A DNA stretch of 64,000 nucleotides, taken from contig NZ_CP067007.1 of assembly GCF_018128925.1 (NCBI RefSeq), positions 1,234,330 to 1,298,329 on the forward strand, read 5' to 3'. Source of the DNA: Nitrosopumilus sp. K4 (lineage in GTDB: Archaea; Thermoproteota; Nitrososphaeria; Nitrososphaerales; Nitrosopumilaceae). The translations under genes were made by a program, and so were the position numbers. This document shows, one piece after another, positions 16,478 to 24,753 of the stretch (position 1 is its first letter; each line of letters opens with the position of its first letter). The notes under the pieces are model-generated. The model saw only the letters and a list, made by a program, of their open reading frames with translations, was not told where the DNA came from and did not search any database.

Positions 16478-18189
16478 CAGTATTTTCTCTCCACTGGCTG
16501 ATACTTAGTTATTGTTACGGGATGAGTTTTCATTATTGGTTCTTGAGGATCAAAATACGCTAGAGTATGATGCAAAAAGTTTGCATCATCACGTTTAGTG
16601 TAATCAGTTCTTGCATGTGCACCGCGAGATTCTTTTCTATTAATTGCACCAATTAAAACAACTTCAGCAGTCCTAAGCATAGAGTCAAGCTCCATAACGT
16701 TTGTGAAATTCGTATTGTATTCTTTTGCCTTGTCATCAACATGTTTCCAAGTTTGTTCCTTTAGTTGACGGATTTTCTTAAGACCGTCAACTAGATCTTT
16801 TTCATTTCTATAGACATATGCTTTTTCATTCATTGTATCAGTGAGTTCTTGACGAATTTCATATGGGTTGGCATCGCCGTTTCCGCGGAAAATTCCATCA
16901 TAAATTCTCTTTTCTTCAGATGCAACTAAATGATGAGGCCATGGAGTATCAGGAACTCCTTTTTCAATATAGTCAACAGCTAATTCTCCTGTAATCTTTC
17001 CCCAAACAATACACTCAGAAGTAGAATTTGCACCTAGTCTGTTTGAACCATGAGTGCTATTACATGCAGCCTCACCAGCAGCCCAAACACCCTGCAATTC
17101 AGTTGCTCCGTCAATATCAGTATGTATTCCTCCCATCATGTAATGGCATACAGGTCTAACATCTAGAATTTCTTCTGCAGGATCAATGCCTGAAAATTTA
17201 ATGGAGATTTCTCTAATCCCTCCAAGTTTTTCTTTAATTTTTTCATCACCTAAATGACGTAAGTCAAGTTTCATACAATCAACTCCTGTTTCATGTTTGA
17301 ATCCACGACCTTCATTGATTTCAGTCATCATGGAACGAGAAACAATATCTCTAGGAGCGAGTTCCATCTTTCCTGCAGCATATTTTTTCATGAATCTCTC
17401 ACCTTTGTTGTTTAAGAGATATCCTCCTTCCCCTCGTGCACCTTCAGTAATTAAAATGCCAGAAGGTAAAATTCCAGTGGGATGGAATTGTACAAACTCC
17501 ATATCTTTAAGAGCCATTCCAGCTCTAAAGGCCATATCTAATCCATCAGGTGTTGACGATAATGCATATGTTGAAAAGCTGTACAGCCTTCCAGCACCAC
17601 CAGTCGCAATGATAAGAGCTTTGCCTTTTATTGTGTAAAACGTTCCAGACGATAATTCAATTGCAGTAATTCCCATGAATCTCTTTCCATCATGTATAAT
17701 TGATGTGGCAAACCATTCGTTAAGATATTCAATATTTTCATATTTTTGACATGTATCATACAATGTTTGCATTTCAAAGAATCCAACTTTATCAGAAGCA
17801 TAAGTTGCTCGAGGGAAGCTGTAACCACCAAAAGCTCTTTGGTCAATTCTCCCATCTTCTCTCCTAGACCATGGCATTCCCCAATGATCTAATTGATGAA
17901 CTTGTTTTGGCATTTCAATACAGAGTCTTTCGGCAACATCCTGATCTGCTAAAAAGTCACTACCTTTTACAGTGTCATAAATGTGAGATTCAATTGTATC
18001 TCCTTCATCTTCGAAAAGAACAGCAGCTGTTCCACCTTCAGCTGAAACAGAATGTGAACGCATCACTTGGAGTTTTGAAACGATTCCAATCTTTATCTTC
18101 GAGTTTTTCCTAGCAGCCTCAATTGCAGCCCTTAAACCAGCTAACCCTGAACCACATATTATCAAATCAAATTCTATAGAATCAACCAT
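16477..18189 (-). CDS. sdhA: Succinate dehydrogenase flavoprotein subunit
   Basis: A 570-residue FAD subunit that oxidises succinate to fumarate. Visible features are the N-terminal FAD motif LIICGSGLAGLRAAIEA, the covalent-FAD region RSHSVSAEGGTAAV (His near residue 46), the active-site segment QFHPTGI, TEGARGEGGYL and the C-terminal SRGAHARTDYTKRDD. The length is normal. It is the first gene of the operon and is divergent from the PadR gene. The complex also serves the dicarboxylate part of carbon fixation. Confidence 0.96.
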   Translation of the reverse strand: MVDSIEFDLIICGSGLAGLRAAIEAARKNSKIKIGIVSKLQVMRSHSVSAEGGTAAVLFEDEGDTIESHIYDTVKGSDFLADQDVAERLCIEMPKQVHQLDHWGMPWSRREDGRIDQRAFGGYSFPRATYASDKVGFFEMQTLYDTCQKYENIEYLNEWFATSIIHDGKRFMGITAIELSSGTFYTIKGKALIIATGGAGRLYSFSTYALSSTPDGLDMAFRAGMALKDMEFVQFHPTGILPSGILITEGARGEGGYLLNNKGERFMKKYAAGKMELAPRDIVSRSMMTEINEGRGFKHETGVDCMKLDLRHLGDEKIKEKLGGIREISIKFSGIDPAEEILDVRPVCHYMMGGIHTDIDGATELQGVWAAGEAACNSTHGSNRLGANSTSECIVWGKITGELAVDYIEKGVPDTPWPHHLVASEEKRIYDGIFRGNGDANPYEIRQELTDTMNEKAYVYRNEKDLVDGLKKIRQLKEQTWKHVDDKAKEYNTNFTNVMELDSMLRTAEVVLIGAINRKESRGAHARTDYTKRDDANFLHHTLAYFDPQEPIMKTHPVTITKYQPVERKY

Positions 18190-18255
18190 TTTTCAGACAG
18201 AGTTCTTAGAAGGCTGGTTAAATATGTAGTAATATAGTCAATCTGCAAAAAATTC

Positions 18256-18290
18256 AAATATATCACTAGTGATATCACTAGTGATGATAT
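18256..18290 (+). promoter_or_regulatory. PadR-family promoter with tandem palindromic operator
   Basis: A TATA-like AAATATAT (about 18256-18263) is followed by two directly adjacent copies of the perfect 12-bp palindrome ATCACTAGTGAT (18262-18273 and 18274-18285). The second copy overlaps the ATG at 18284. A PadR-family repressor binding here would block the core promoter of its own gene. The palindrome is seen directly; binding by this protein is inference. Confidence 0.8.
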
Positions 18291-18793
18291 CTGAATGGTT
18301 TCAAAGAGTGGGAAGTTCAGTACCCAGAGGGTTTTCAAGGTATTTCATTTTGGAATTGTTAAAAAAGCAACCACATACAGGGAAAGAAATCATAGATTAT
18401 GCTGTAGAACAAAGTAATGGTATTTGGAAACCATCACCAGGATTGATCTATCCACTACTAGGAAGATTGCTTGATGAAGGACTCATAGATGAGACAAAAG
18501 ATGGAAAATATCAACTCACAAAAAAAGGGAGAGAAACAGCTGAAGATGTAGATAAGATCAACGATATTGTAAAAAAGCAATTAGATGTATTGTTTAGAAT
18601 TGGTAATGTTGGAAAATTTGTAGCAATAGATTTACTTGAAAAAATCTCAACAATGGGTTCCATACTAAGTTCAAACATAACAAATATGACTGATGAAGAG
18701 ACTCAAAAATATAAGAAATTCTTGCAAGAGGAATTAAAGAAAATTGATGAAAAGAAATTAGGAAAAAAAAGAAAAGAAATTAAAATAGACTAG
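18284..18793 (+). CDS. PadR-family transcriptional regulator
   Basis: A 169-residue repressor-type protein. The winged helix covers about residues 18-90: FILELLKKQPHTGKEIIDYA, the PSPGLIYPLLGRLLDEGLI recognition segment (PadR signature) and YQLTKKGRE of the wing. The C-terminal half is helical and Lys-rich, as expected for dimerisation. The frame opens earlier at GTG 18269, but that codon lies inside the operator; ATG 18284 is about 26 bp after the TATA box. It lies just before the split MFS transporter and may control it as well as itself. Confidence 0.87.
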   Translation: MISEWFQRVGSSVPRGFSRYFILELLKKQPHTGKEIIDYAVEQSNGIWKPSPGLIYPLLGRLLDEGLIDETKDGKYQLTKKGRETAEDVDKINDIVKKQLDVLFRIGNVGKFVAIDLLEKISTMGSILSSNITNMTDEETQKYKKFLQEELKKIDEKKLGKKRKEIKID

Positions 18794-18832
18794 GTTGAAA
18801 AGTAAAAATTAATCCATATTTTTAGAAAATTA

Positions 18833-19660
18833 TTGACATCACTTACTAGAGAACAAAAATCAATAGTTTTTGGTTCATGGTTAGGATGGTCACTTGATGG
18901 GTATGACCTTGTATTGATGTTACTTGTAATTCCATTAATCAGTACATTGTTTTTTCCTGCTGATGATCCAACATTTTCATTATTAGCTACGTTTGCAGCT
19001 TACATCATAACACTGATCATGCGTCCTTTTGGTGGTGCATTCTTTGGTAATTTTGGAGACAAACGTGGAAGAAAAAAAGCAATGATAATTACAATCATGG
19101 GATTTTCTGCAGCCACGTTTGCTACAGGATTGCTACCAACATGGCAAATGATTGGATTTATGGCGCCAATTTTGTTAATAGGATTAAGATTCATGCAGGG
19201 ATTTTTTGCAGGAGGAGAATGGGGAAGCGGCGCAGTGATTACAATGGAAACTGCACCTAAAGAAAAAAGAGGCATTCTTTCAGGATTTTTGCAGAGTGGT
19301 TTTAATTTTGGATTTGTTATTGCATCAGTTGTTTTCTTTGGAGCTGTGTCAATTTTCCCAGAAGATGAATTTGTAAAGATAGGGTGGAGAGTTATGTTCT
19401 TCACAGGGATAATCCCTGGACTTGTTGCATTATTTGTAAGATTTAGAATGAATGAATCAGAAGTATGGCTTGCAAAACAAAAACAGAAAAAGACTGAAAA
19501 ATCACCTCTAAAGAAATTACTTGCAAATAAGGATGGAAGAAAAAAATTCATCTTCTCTTTGATTCTAATGACAGGTTTGATGTATGCATATTATACATCA
19601 ATTGGATTCTATCCAACATTTTTACAAAATTATGTAGAAATTGGAAAATCGGAAGTATAA
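18833..19660 (+). CDS. MFS transporter, N-terminal part of a split gene
   Basis: The first 275 residues of a metabolite:H+ symporter-type major facilitator. Visible motifs are GSWLGWSLDGYDLVL (helix 1), FGNFGDKRGRKKAM (loop 2-3 MFS motif), GLRFMQGFFAGGEWGSG and APKEKRG (helices 4-5). The central loop (KQKQKKTEKSPLKKL) and the seventh helix follow, then a TAA stop. Transport should need both halves, which meet in the overlap TAATG and together make about 428 residues, a normal length. The start is TTG. Substrate is probably an organic acid, judged from the family and the downstream PEP mutase/isocitrate lyase-family gene. Confidence 0.8.
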   Translation: MTSLTREQKSIVFGSWLGWSLDGYDLVLMLLVIPLISTLFFPADDPTFSLLATFAAYIITLIMRPFGGAFFGNFGDKRGRKKAMIITIMGFSAATFATGLLPTWQMIGFMAPILLIGLRFMQGFFAGGEWGSGAVITMETAPKEKRGILSGFLQSGFNFGFVIASVVFFGAVSIFPEDEFVKIGWRVMFFTGIIPGLVALFVRFRMNESEVWLAKQKQKKTEKSPLKKLLANKDGRKKFIFSLILMTGLMYAYYTSIGFYPTFLQNYVEIGKSEV

Positions 19661-20121
19661 TGTTGATGATTGTGGGAACATCAACATCATTGTTTGGCCA
19701 AATTTTTACAGGATATCTTAGTCAGAGAATTGGAAGGAAAAAAACCATAGCAGTTTTTGCAATGACCGCAATTGTTTTGGCAATACCTACATTTTTTGGA
19801 TTGTATAATGCAGATTCTGCTTATGAGCGAATAGTATACACAATAATTTTGATAATTGTTGCAACAACTGGATTTGGACCAATTCCGGCATTTTTGTCTG
19901 AAAGATTTCCAACAGAAGTCAGAAACAGTGCCAGTGGTTTTATCTATAATGGAGGATTAATTTTTGGATCATGGGCTCCGCTTATTGCGGTAACAATGCT
20001 ATCCAAAGGAGGAGAGTTAGTCCCTATTTTACTTGGAATGAATGTAATTGTTGGTTCGATAATTATTTTGATAGGTGCAAAGATTAATCCTGAAACTAGA
20101 GATGCTGATATTTCTCAATGA
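19660..20121 (+). CDS. MFS transporter, C-terminal part of a split gene
   Basis: The last 153 residues of the same transporter in another frame. It contains the second MFS motif GYLSQRIGRKKT and ends with helices 8-12, including PIPAFLSERFPTEVRNSASG. The ATG overlaps the stop of the first part (TAATG). The frame differs by one base, so a single inserted base would rejoin the two. Alternatives are a recent frameshift, a sequencing error, or two coupled polypeptides that assemble. Confidence 0.78.
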   Translation: MLMIVGTSTSLFGQIFTGYLSQRIGRKKTIAVFAMTAIVLAIPTFFGLYNADSAYERIVYTIILIIVATTGFGPIPAFLSERFPTEVRNSASGFIYNGGLIFGSWAPLIAVTMLSKGGELVPILLGMNVIVGSIIILIGAKINPETRDADISQ

Positions 20122-20158
20122 TTTAAAATCATAAATAATTCAGCACAAAAAGAGATTC

Positions 20159-21025
20159 ATGAAAAATTTTCGTAGAATGTTAAAGTCAAACAAACCAATT
20201 GTCATTCCAGGAGTATATGATGCAATAGGTGCAAAGATTGCCGAAAAAGTTGGATTTGATGCAATGTTTCAAACAGGATATGGTACTTCGGCAACTTTGT
20301 TTGGGATGCCAGATTACGGGTTTATCGGAGCTACGGAAACTGTTGACAATGCAAGAAGAATTTGCAGAGCAGTTTCAGTTCCTGTAATTGTTGATTCAGA
20401 TACAGGTTATGGAAACGCATTAAGCGTATGGAAATTAGTTAAAGAGTTGGAATCAGCAGGTGCTTCTGGAATATTTTTAGAAGATCAGAGATGGCCAAAA
20501 AGATGTGGGCATATGCAAGGTAAAGAGGTTATATCACAAGAAGAATATACAGAAAAACTGGGTGCAGCAATTGATGCAAGAGAAAGTAAAGATTTCATTA
20601 TTGTTGCACGAACAGATGCACGTGCAACAGAGGGATTAGATGCAGCAATTGAAAGGGGATTACAGAATAAAAAAACAGGTGCTGATGCAGTTTTCATCGA
20701 AGCGCCGAGATCAATCGAAGAGATGAAAATAATTGGAAAATCAATCAAAGCTCCACTTGTTGCAAATATGATTGAGGGAGGCGCAACGCCTATCAATTCA
20801 TCTCAACTTTTGTATAAAATAGGATTTAAGATAATTTTGTATCCATTATCAGTGCTGTTTGCAAACACATTTGCAACCATGAATATATTACAAGAATTAA
20901 AGAAAACTGGGACCACAAAAAAATTCAATCAAAAGGTGGTTAATTTTGATCAATTCAATGATTTGGTTGAACTATCCAAATTTAGAAAGCTCGAAAAGAA
21001 GTATGGTTTTTCAAAAAGAGAATAA
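20159..21025 (+). CDS. Isocitrate lyase/PEP mutase family protein
   Basis: A 288-residue TIM-barrel enzyme of the PEP mutase/isocitrate lyase superfamily. Visible features are GVYDAIGAKIAEKVGFDAM, the metal-binding DSDTGYGNA (about residue 80), EDQRWPKRCGHMQGK with the catalytic KRCGH loop (about 115) and FIVARTDARA. Possible activities are 2-methylisocitrate lyase, oxaloacetate decarboxylase or another C-C lyase; the sequence does not decide. A TATA-like box at about 20130-20137 lies 26 bp before the ATG, giving it its own promoter. The neighbouring organic-acid-type transporter suggests a carboxylate substrate. Confidence 0.86.
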   Translation: MKNFRRMLKSNKPIVIPGVYDAIGAKIAEKVGFDAMFQTGYGTSATLFGMPDYGFIGATETVDNARRICRAVSVPVIVDSDTGYGNALSVWKLVKELESAGASGIFLEDQRWPKRCGHMQGKEVISQEEYTEKLGAAIDARESKDFIIVARTDARATEGLDAAIERGLQNKKTGADAVFIEAPRSIEEMKIIGKSIKAPLVANMIEGGATPINSSQLLYKIGFKIILYPLSVLFANTFATMNILQELKKTGTTKKFNQKVVNFDQFNDLVELSKFRKLEKKYGFSKRE

Positions 21026-21051
21026 AATAAAAAATTTCAAGTAAAGTGCAG

Positions 21052-21339
21052 TTATGCTGCGTTTCTCTTTACTTCAATTTCTATTGTTGAAACGTTTCTT
21101 GTTCTACCGTCTTGGGACTCTAATGATTCTGAGCCAATTTTGATATTTCCGATAGAGTATCCTGCATTTTCTGTTTTACGTGCAATGATTTGAGCTACGT
21201 CTACAGCACGTCCAATGCTTAGACCTCTAGCTTTGATGTTGACGGCTGGTAAGTTTGCCAATTGAATGAGTGTTGATGTAACATATGCCATCAATGGTTT
21301 CTTACCAATGAATATGGTGTCTCTGGCTTCGGTTGACAT
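21052..21339 (-). CDS. albA: DNA/RNA-binding protein Alba
   Basis: A 95-residue chromatin protein. The N terminus has TIFIGKKPLMAYVTSTLIQL with the paired Lys that contact nucleic acid. The middle carries IKARGLSIGRAVDVAQI, and the beta hairpin contains the RTRNVSTIEIEV end typical of Alba. It coats DNA and RNA as dimers and is usually abundant. It is a monocistronic gene, convergent with the PEP mutase-family gene. Confidence 0.95.
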   Translation of the reverse strand: MSTEARDTIFIGKKPLMAYVTSTLIQLANLPAVNIKARGLSIGRAVDVAQIIARKTENAGYSIGNIKIGSESLESQDGRTRNVSTIEIEVKRNAA

Positions 21340-21451
21340 GAGGTCAATGGTATTTAAGGATAATTTAAAGCTAAGAGGAAATTATGAATTTAGAAAAATA
21401 GATTTGTAGAAATTTTAACCATTATTAAGCAGATCTAAGAATATTTCATTA

Positions 21452-22009
21452 TTGGATGAAACATTAGAGAAATTAGATTTTGGAACAAATCATGAAAAGA
21501 TCAAAACTTTAGAATCATTGGCACATACCAATGATTTTCAAATAATTGAGAAAATTATTTCAAAGTTAGATGATGAAGATATTCAAGTAAGAGGCGAGGC
21601 ATTTAGTTCTTTGATTTTAAATGAAAATAAAATTTCAGATTTGTTGATTAAGAGTTTAAAATCAAATAGTAAGTATGTCAGAGGATTTTCAGCTCTCGTA
21701 TTAGCAAATAGAAATGACTCTAATGCAATTTCAGAGATTATAAGATTAACAGCAGATGGAAGTTCATTGGTAAGATCTTGTGCATTAGGTGCTTTAGGAC
21801 ATCTAAAAGCAAAAGATGCAAAAGATGCAATTGAAAGTTGTTTGACAGATTCCAATATAGAAGTAATAAAAAGTGCACTACAAGCTGCAATAAACATTGA
21901 TGACGTTCTTCCAGAGAATAAGATTAAAGAAATTGCAAAAGAAGATGATCCTGAATTAGAAAGGCTGTTGATTTGTGTTAAAAGAAAAAGTGGACCGGAA
22001 GGGATTTGA
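21452..22009 (+). CDS. HEAT-repeat protein
   Basis: A 185-residue all-helical protein with four or five HEAT-like repeats of about 30 residues, such as DDEDIQVRGEAFSSLIL, SNSKYVRGFSALVLANR, DGSSLVRSCALGALGHL and DSNIEVIKSALQAAI. It resembles the PBS-lyase HEAT type and is probably a protein-binding scaffold. There is no signal peptide or catalytic motif. The start is TTG. The last 19 bp overlap the 3' end of tRNA-Ala on the opposite strand. Confidence 0.82.
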   Translation: MDETLEKLDFGTNHEKIKTLESLAHTNDFQIIEKIISKLDDEDIQVRGEAFSSLILNENKISDLLIKSLKSNSKYVRGFSALVLANRNDSNAISEIIRLTADGSSLVRSCALGALGHLKAKDAKDAIESCLTDSNIEVIKSALQAAINIDDVLPENKIKEIAKEDDPELERLLICVKRKSGPEGI

Positions 22010-22064
22010 ACCCTTGATCCGATGCATGCCATGCACCTATCCTACCAGACTAGACGACCGGCCC
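21991..22064 (-). tRNA. tRNA-Ala (GGC)
   Basis: A 74-nt tRNA with acceptor GGGCCGG/CCGGTCC, including the G3-U70 wobble pair that specifies alanine. The anticodon stem is GGTGC/GCATC with loop ATGGCAT (anticodon GGC), and the T arm is AAGGG-TTCAAAT-CCCTT. The discriminator is A. No intron. Its 3' end overlaps the HEAT-repeat gene. Confidence 0.95.
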
Positions 22065-22190
22065 ATATAATCAGAAAACTGATCGAATAACGTTTTTCAA
22101 ATTGGTTATTAACGTTTAGCGTTTAATGAGAAAATTCTGTTGAGAAATTAGCACAAGATATTTAACCATAATTTTCATGGTTTTATTGTT

Positions 22191-23036
22191 ATGGTAGTAG
22201 ATAACAAAGCAACTGTCACATATGTTCAGTTGTTAAAAGAAGACCTTGTAATAATTAGACTAGTTCCAAAAGAGGGTCCTGTTCCAGAATACAAAGCTGG
22301 TCAGTTTATCACATTAGGATTACCAAATCCTGCTGAAGGTGGCAAGATTGTTAGAAGAGCATATTCAATTGCGTCTCATCCTGAAAATAGGAAATACATT
22401 GAACTTGTCATTAGATGGGTTAGAAAGCCACTTCCTGGAAGATTAACAACCCAAATTTTCAATCTTAAAGAAGGGGATGAAATTCTGTGGTTAAAGCCAA
22501 CAGGCAGAGCACTTCTAATAAGCGAAGAATTACCTAACGGTCAACCAGATACTAGAAGAATTGTATGTATTGGTGGCGGTACAGGACTGGCACCTTTTGT
22601 TAGCTTTGCGCAACATTTGCATGACATACAGGATAAGAGAGAGATTGTGATATTACATGGTGCAAGTTATGTTGATGAGTTAAGTTACAAGGATCTTTTG
22701 ACAGGTTTAGAAAATGAAAGTATTGCTAAAGGAAAGGATGTTTGGAATTTCAGATACAGGGCTGCAATAAGTAGACCACAAGAGTGGTTTAATAGATCAT
22801 GGGCGGGTCAAATCGGAAGAGTTGAAACGTTTCTAAGACCTAGAGATAATGGCATTTCACCACTAGAGGAATTGATTGGAGACAAAATTACAAAAGAAAA
22901 TACAATATTCTACGTTTGTGGTTGGCAAGGAACAATTGATGGTGTGATGGATTTCTTAAAACCAAAAGGCTTTGTAACTGAACATGATAAACGCGAAGAC
23001 GGAAGTTTTGAAGTCAAATACGAATCTTACGGATAG
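22191..23036 (+). CDS. Ferredoxin--NADP reductase-like flavoprotein (paralogue 2)
   Basis: A 281-residue paralogue of the protein at 9595-10434, with the same FAD motif RRAYSIASHP, NAD(P) motif VCIGGGTGLAPFV and C-terminal KYESYG. The two match along almost their whole length, including VIRWVRKPLPGR and LHGASYVDELSYK. They differ mainly around residues 90-105, after the first flavin domain. The start is an ATG behind a TTTAA-type box (about 22157-22167). It is expected to move electrons between a pyridine nucleotide and a ferredoxin or other carrier. It is flanked by two tRNA genes and appears monocistronic. Confidence 0.88.
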   Translation: MVVDNKATVTYVQLLKEDLVIIRLVPKEGPVPEYKAGQFITLGLPNPAEGGKIVRRAYSIASHPENRKYIELVIRWVRKPLPGRLTTQIFNLKEGDEILWLKPTGRALLISEELPNGQPDTRRIVCIGGGTGLAPFVSFAQHLHDIQDKREIVILHGASYVDELSYKDLLTGLENESIAKGKDVWNFRYRAAISRPQEWFNRSWAGQIGRVETFLRPRDNGISPLEELIGDKITKENTIFYVCGWQGTIDGVMDFLKPKGFVTEHDKREDGSFEVKYESYG

Positions 23037-23080
23037 AATTTTTTTAAAAGAATTAAAATCGTAAAATACATTTCACATAT

Positions 23081-23154
23081 GGGGACGTAGGTTAGCTTGG
23101 TATACTGCCAGTCTCGGGTGCTGGAGATCATGGGTTCAAGTCCCATCGTCCCCA
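23081..23154 (+). tRNA. tRNA-Pro (CGG)
   Basis: A 74-nt tRNA with perfect acceptor stem GGGGACG/CGTCCCC, anticodon stem CCAGT/GCTGG (one G-U pair), loop CTCGGGT (anticodon CGG) and T arm ATGGG-TTCAAGT-CCCAT. The discriminator is A and the CCA is not encoded. No intron. Confidence 0.94.
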
Positions 23155-23201
23155 TTAAAAAAATCAATCATTGAAATATGACATTCTTTAACAGATAGCA
23201 A

Positions 23202-23807
23202 TTGATTACAGCTCTTTACCTAGCACATCTGAATCCAGTTACAAATGCACACATAGAAATCATAAAAGAACTCAAAGAAAAAGCAGATATTGTTAAAGTC
23301 ATGCCTGTAGTATTCAAGATGGGAAATAAAGAAGTCAATAGTAAAAGTTTTCCATTTAATTTTGAAACGAGAAAAAGGATGTTAGAATCTGTTTTTGGAG
23401 ATTCAATTATAATTACTGAAGATTATGCTTTTTTTGCCCCATTTAAGAAATATTTTCCCCCTTTACTTGCACCAAAATCTTGGGAATTGCGAAGACAAGT
23501 TCTCAAAGGAGTAGAAGGAGAATTCTTTTCATATACAGGAGACAAAGCAGAAGGATTAATGCTAAAAATTTACAGGTTAAAGCCTAAGATCGGAGAAAGA
23601 AAAGTTCTTTCAGCTGCATCAGTAAAAGAAAAAATGTATGATGCTGCACTTGGAAAAGATACAGATTGGAAAAAGGATGTTTCTGACAGTGTTGCTAAAA
23701 TCATAGAAGATGAATGGGAAACCGTTAAAAGATTTGCAGAATCGGATGATTTAACAACCAGGGTAGCAGGAATGAAGTTTCCTAAAGAAGGATGGTCTAC
23801 CAAATAG
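23202..23807 (+). CDS. Nucleotidyltransferase-like protein
   Basis: A 201-residue protein of the HIGH-type nucleotidyltransferase superfamily. The N-terminal ALYLAHLNPVTNAHIEII matches the HxGH ATP-binding motif (here TNAH), and LSAASVKEKMY near residue 145 corresponds to the ISSTxxR motif, with Lys in place of Arg. Known relatives adenylylate or cytidylylate small phosphate esters (NMN, pantetheine phosphate, glycerol phosphate). The substrate here is unclear. The start is TTG. It lies between tRNA-Pro and the aminotransferase gene. Confidence 0.7.
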   Translation: MITALYLAHLNPVTNAHIEIIKELKEKADIVKVMPVVFKMGNKEVNSKSFPFNFETRKRMLESVFGDSIIITEDYAFFAPFKKYFPPLLAPKSWELRRQVLKGVEGEFFSYTGDKAEGLMLKIYRLKPKIGERKVLSAASVKEKMYDAALGKDTDWKKDVSDSVAKIIEDEWETVKRFAESDDLTTRVAGMKFPKEGWSTK

Positions 23808-23835
23808 ATTAATACCGATTTATCAAAAAAAAATT

Positions 23836-24753
23836 GTGAAACTACCACTTTCAAAATTTGTATGGTTTGACGGAAAGTATGTTTTGACAGAAAAGGCAAA
23901 TGTACCAATCACCACTCATGCAATCCATTATGGAACTTCAATATTTGAAGGAATCAGAGCGTACTGGAATGGAAAGAACCTTTTTGTGTTTAGACTTGAT
24001 GAGCATGTTAAAAGATTTAGGCGCTCTGGACAATTTTACAATATTTCTTTGAATTTTTCTGACAGTGAAATAACTGAGGCAATTAAAGGAATTTGCAAGA
24101 AAAACAAAATGAAAAAATCATGTTATATCAGACCATTTTATTTTATTGGAGATTATGGAATTAATTTACACGTTACAGAAAAAGCACCTACCCATGTTGT
24201 AATCTTTACTTTTCCATTTGGTGATCTTTTTGATAAGAATGGAATTTCAGCAGGAGTAGTATCATGGAGAAAGTTCTCAGACCAATCAACCCCACCCCAA
24301 GCAAAAATGGGTGGAAATTACCTTAATTCAATTATTGCAACACAAGAAGCAAAAAGAAATGGATTTGATGAAGCAATTCTTTTGGATCATAATGGTAATG
24401 TTAGTGAGGCACCAGGTGAAAATATTTTCATTGTAAGAGATGGAAAAATTATATCACCACCAATTTCATCATCAGCGCTTGAAGGAATTACACGTGATGC
24501 AATAATCAAAATAGCCAAAGATCTAGATTTAGAAGTAGAAGAAAGAGAAATTGCAAGAAGTGAATTATTAATCTCAGATGAGATTTTTCTTACAGGCACT
24601 GCAGCAGAGATTACTCCAATAATTTCAATGGATGGGCAAAGAATCGGGAATGGAAAACCTGGCAATGTTACAAAAAAGATGATGCAAGAGTATACAGACA
24701 TAGTAATGAACAAGAACGATGGGTATTCTCATTGGGTAACAGCGGTGTATTAG
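23836..24753 (+). CDS. ilvE: Branched-chain amino acid aminotransferase family (class IV PLP enzyme)
   Basis: A 305-residue fold-type IV aminotransferase. It starts with VWFDGKYV and the HAIHYGTSIFEGIRAY block. The PLP Lys lies in QAKMGGNYLNSI (about residue 155), followed by DEAILLDHNGNVSEAPGENI and LTGTAAEITPI. These match branched-chain aminotransferases closely, so valine, leucine and isoleucine synthesis is the most likely job. The start is GTG. The next gene begins directly after the stop, so it is co-transcribed with the Gfo/Idh gene. An alternative is transamination in the downstream sugar pathway, which I consider less likely. Confidence 0.87.
   Translation: MKLPLSKFVWFDGKYVLTEKANVPITTHAIHYGTSIFEGIRAYWNGKNLFVFRLDEHVKRFRRSGQFYNISLNFSDSEITEAIKGICKKNKMKKSCYIRPFYFIGDYGINLHVTEKAPTHVVIFTFPFGDLFDKNGISAGVVSWRKFSDQSTPPQAKMGGNYLNSIIATQEAKRNGFDEAILLDHNGNVSEAPGENIFIVRDGKIISPPISSSALEGITRDAIIKIAKDLDLEVEEREIARSELLISDEIFLTGTAAEITPIISMDGQRIGNGKPGNVTKKMMQEYTDIVMNKNDGYSHWVTAVY

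Noticed and set aside
18269..18283. Upstream GTG start for the PadR gene
   Set aside because: The codon is inside the operator palindrome, and the TATA box lies at the right distance for the ATG at 18284.
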